In this document: positions 11,541 through 12,073 of the stretch, piece by piece
Numbering within the stretch: the first letter of the stretch is position 1
Layout of the letters: each line of letters begins with the position of its first letter
Source: Solirubrobacteraceae bacterium
Lineage (GTDB): Bacteria > Actinomycetota > Thermoleophilia > Solirubrobacterales > Solirubrobacteraceae
DNA: 12,073 bases
NCBI GenBank assembly: GCA_025455895.1
Contig: JALOLQ010000029.1
Location: 1-12,073 of the forward strand
Direction of reading: 5' to 3'
Position numbers and translations under genes: made by a program
The notes under the pieces: model-generated
Seen by the model: only the letters and a program-made list of their open reading frames with translations
What the model was told of the DNA's origin: nothing
Database searches by the model: none

Positions 11541-11593
11541 GTCAAGCGCCAACCGGATGAGCGACGCGGCGTCGCATTCGCCGCAGCGGCGGA

Positions 11594-12073
11594 CTACGCC
11601 GCCGCGTCGAGCGCGACGCCGTAGAGGATGTCGTGCTCGGAGACCTCGGTCGCGTCGAGCCCGAAGACGGCCATCGCCTCGCTGAGGAACACCGCGCCGG
11701 CGACGATCGAGGGCGCGCGGTCCGGGTGCAGCCCGGGGACGTGGCGGCGCTCGTCCTCGGTCATCGCCGCCAGGCGCGCGAGGATCGCCTCGCAGGCCTC
11801 ACGGGTGACCTGCGCGCCGTGCACGCGGGCGGGGTCGTACGGCTCGAGCGCCTGGTCGATCGCCGTCATCGACGTCGCCGTGCCGGCGACCGCGATCATC
11901 GCCGCGGCGCTCGCGCGCACGTCGGCGGGCAGGCCGGCGGTGAACGTCTCGCGGGCGTCGCGGCGCAGCGCCTCGACCTCGGCCGCGAGCGGCGGGTCGT
12001 GGTGGAGGTGGCGTTCGGTCATGCGCACGACGCCGGCCTGGGTCGAGACGTGGAAGCCGACCTCGCGCCCCCG
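11594..12073 (-). CDS. Ppx/GppA-family phosphatase, C-terminal part (runs off the right edge)
   Basis: The last 159 residues of an exopolyphosphatase/guanosine pentaphosphatase family enzyme. The upstream reading continues in frame through the window end as GREVGFHVSTQAGVVRMTERHLHHDPP. AVAGTATSMTAIDQALEPYDPARVHG follows, with the GTATS segment typical of the second actin-like ATPase lobe (phosphate-binding loop). Then come a helical stretch (ILARLAAMTEDERRHVPGLHPDRAPSIVAGAVFLSEAMAVFG) and the conserved ending VSEHDILYGVALDAAA. Such enzymes release phosphate from polyphosphate or from pppGpp. The start lies beyond the window; the GTG at 12028 is an internal Val, not a start. It is convergent with the ThDP-enzyme gene. 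Confidence 0.92.
   Translation of the reverse strand, partial: RGREVGFHVSTQAGVVRMTERHLHHDPPLAAEVEALRRDARETFTAGLPADVRASAAAMIAVAGTATSMTAIDQALEPYDPARVHGAQVTREACEAILARLAAMTEDERRHVPGLHPDRAPSIVAGAVFLSEAMAVFGLDATEVSEHDILYGVALDAAA

Noticed and set aside
11470..11685. Small plus-strand open frame in the gap before the phosphatase gene
   Set aside because: Arg/Ser/Pro-rich composition, overlaps the phosphatase 3' end and covers hairpins; no start signal or recognisable protein.

Overview
The window is very GC-rich (roughly 75% by eye) and densely coded. It looks like chromosomal core DNA from a high-GC actinobacterium, most likely a Thermoleophilia/Solirubrobacterales-type organism such as Conexibacter, Solirubrobacter or Patulibacter. 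That placement is an inference from base composition, an actinobacterial-style ydaO riboswitch, the sigma factor with a Pro/Ala-rich tail, and widespread leaderless promoters. I saw no insertion sequence, phage gene or CRISPR array.

Left part (1-5557): a class I fructose-bisphosphate aldolase (fbaB, minus) is followed 13 nt later by the start of an exported protein cut by the left edge. Divergently on the plus strand lie a YbdK-type carboxylate-amine ligase, a zinc-ribbon rhomboid-like membrane protein that lacks the catalytic residues, a three-gene ATGA-coupled cassette (small helical protein, UPF0173 metallo-hydrolase, stand-alone Lrp/AsnC ligand-binding domain), and a GTGA-coupled pair (membrane-anchored unknown protein, CsaA). 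A 120-bp gap with hairpins separates these from the convergent sigma gene.

Middle part (5678-9025): an ECF sigma factor carries its own zinc-finger (anti-sigma-like) domain, hydrophobic segments and a long Pro/Ala-rich tail (minus). It stands head-to-head with a tRNA-Leu(UAA) gene. I saw no TTA codon in any gene here, so this tRNA is placed like a bldA-type rare-codon tRNA. Next is a secreted M23 peptidase (minus) behind a c-di-AMP (ydaO) riboswitch, then a small YggU/DUF167 protein (plus).

Right part (9011-12073): an HxlR regulator (minus) and a ThDP-dependent acetolactate-synthase-like enzyme (plus) diverge from a control region with a perfect TTGACA palindrome. The enzyme appears to lack about 35-40 residues of its C-terminal ThDP-binding domain. 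After a good hairpin terminator there is a structured gap, then the 3' part of a Ppx/GppA phosphatase gene (minus) running off the right edge.

The strongest genome-scale pattern is a TAnnnT box placed 7-8 nt before the start codon of seven genes, which suggests leaderless transcription. The ORF-coupled second genes and the riboswitch- or SD-controlled genes follow other rules. Housekeeping functions dominate. The most unusual items are the fused sigma/zinc-finger protein, the dead rhomboid, the shortened ThDP enzyme and the HxlR start site.
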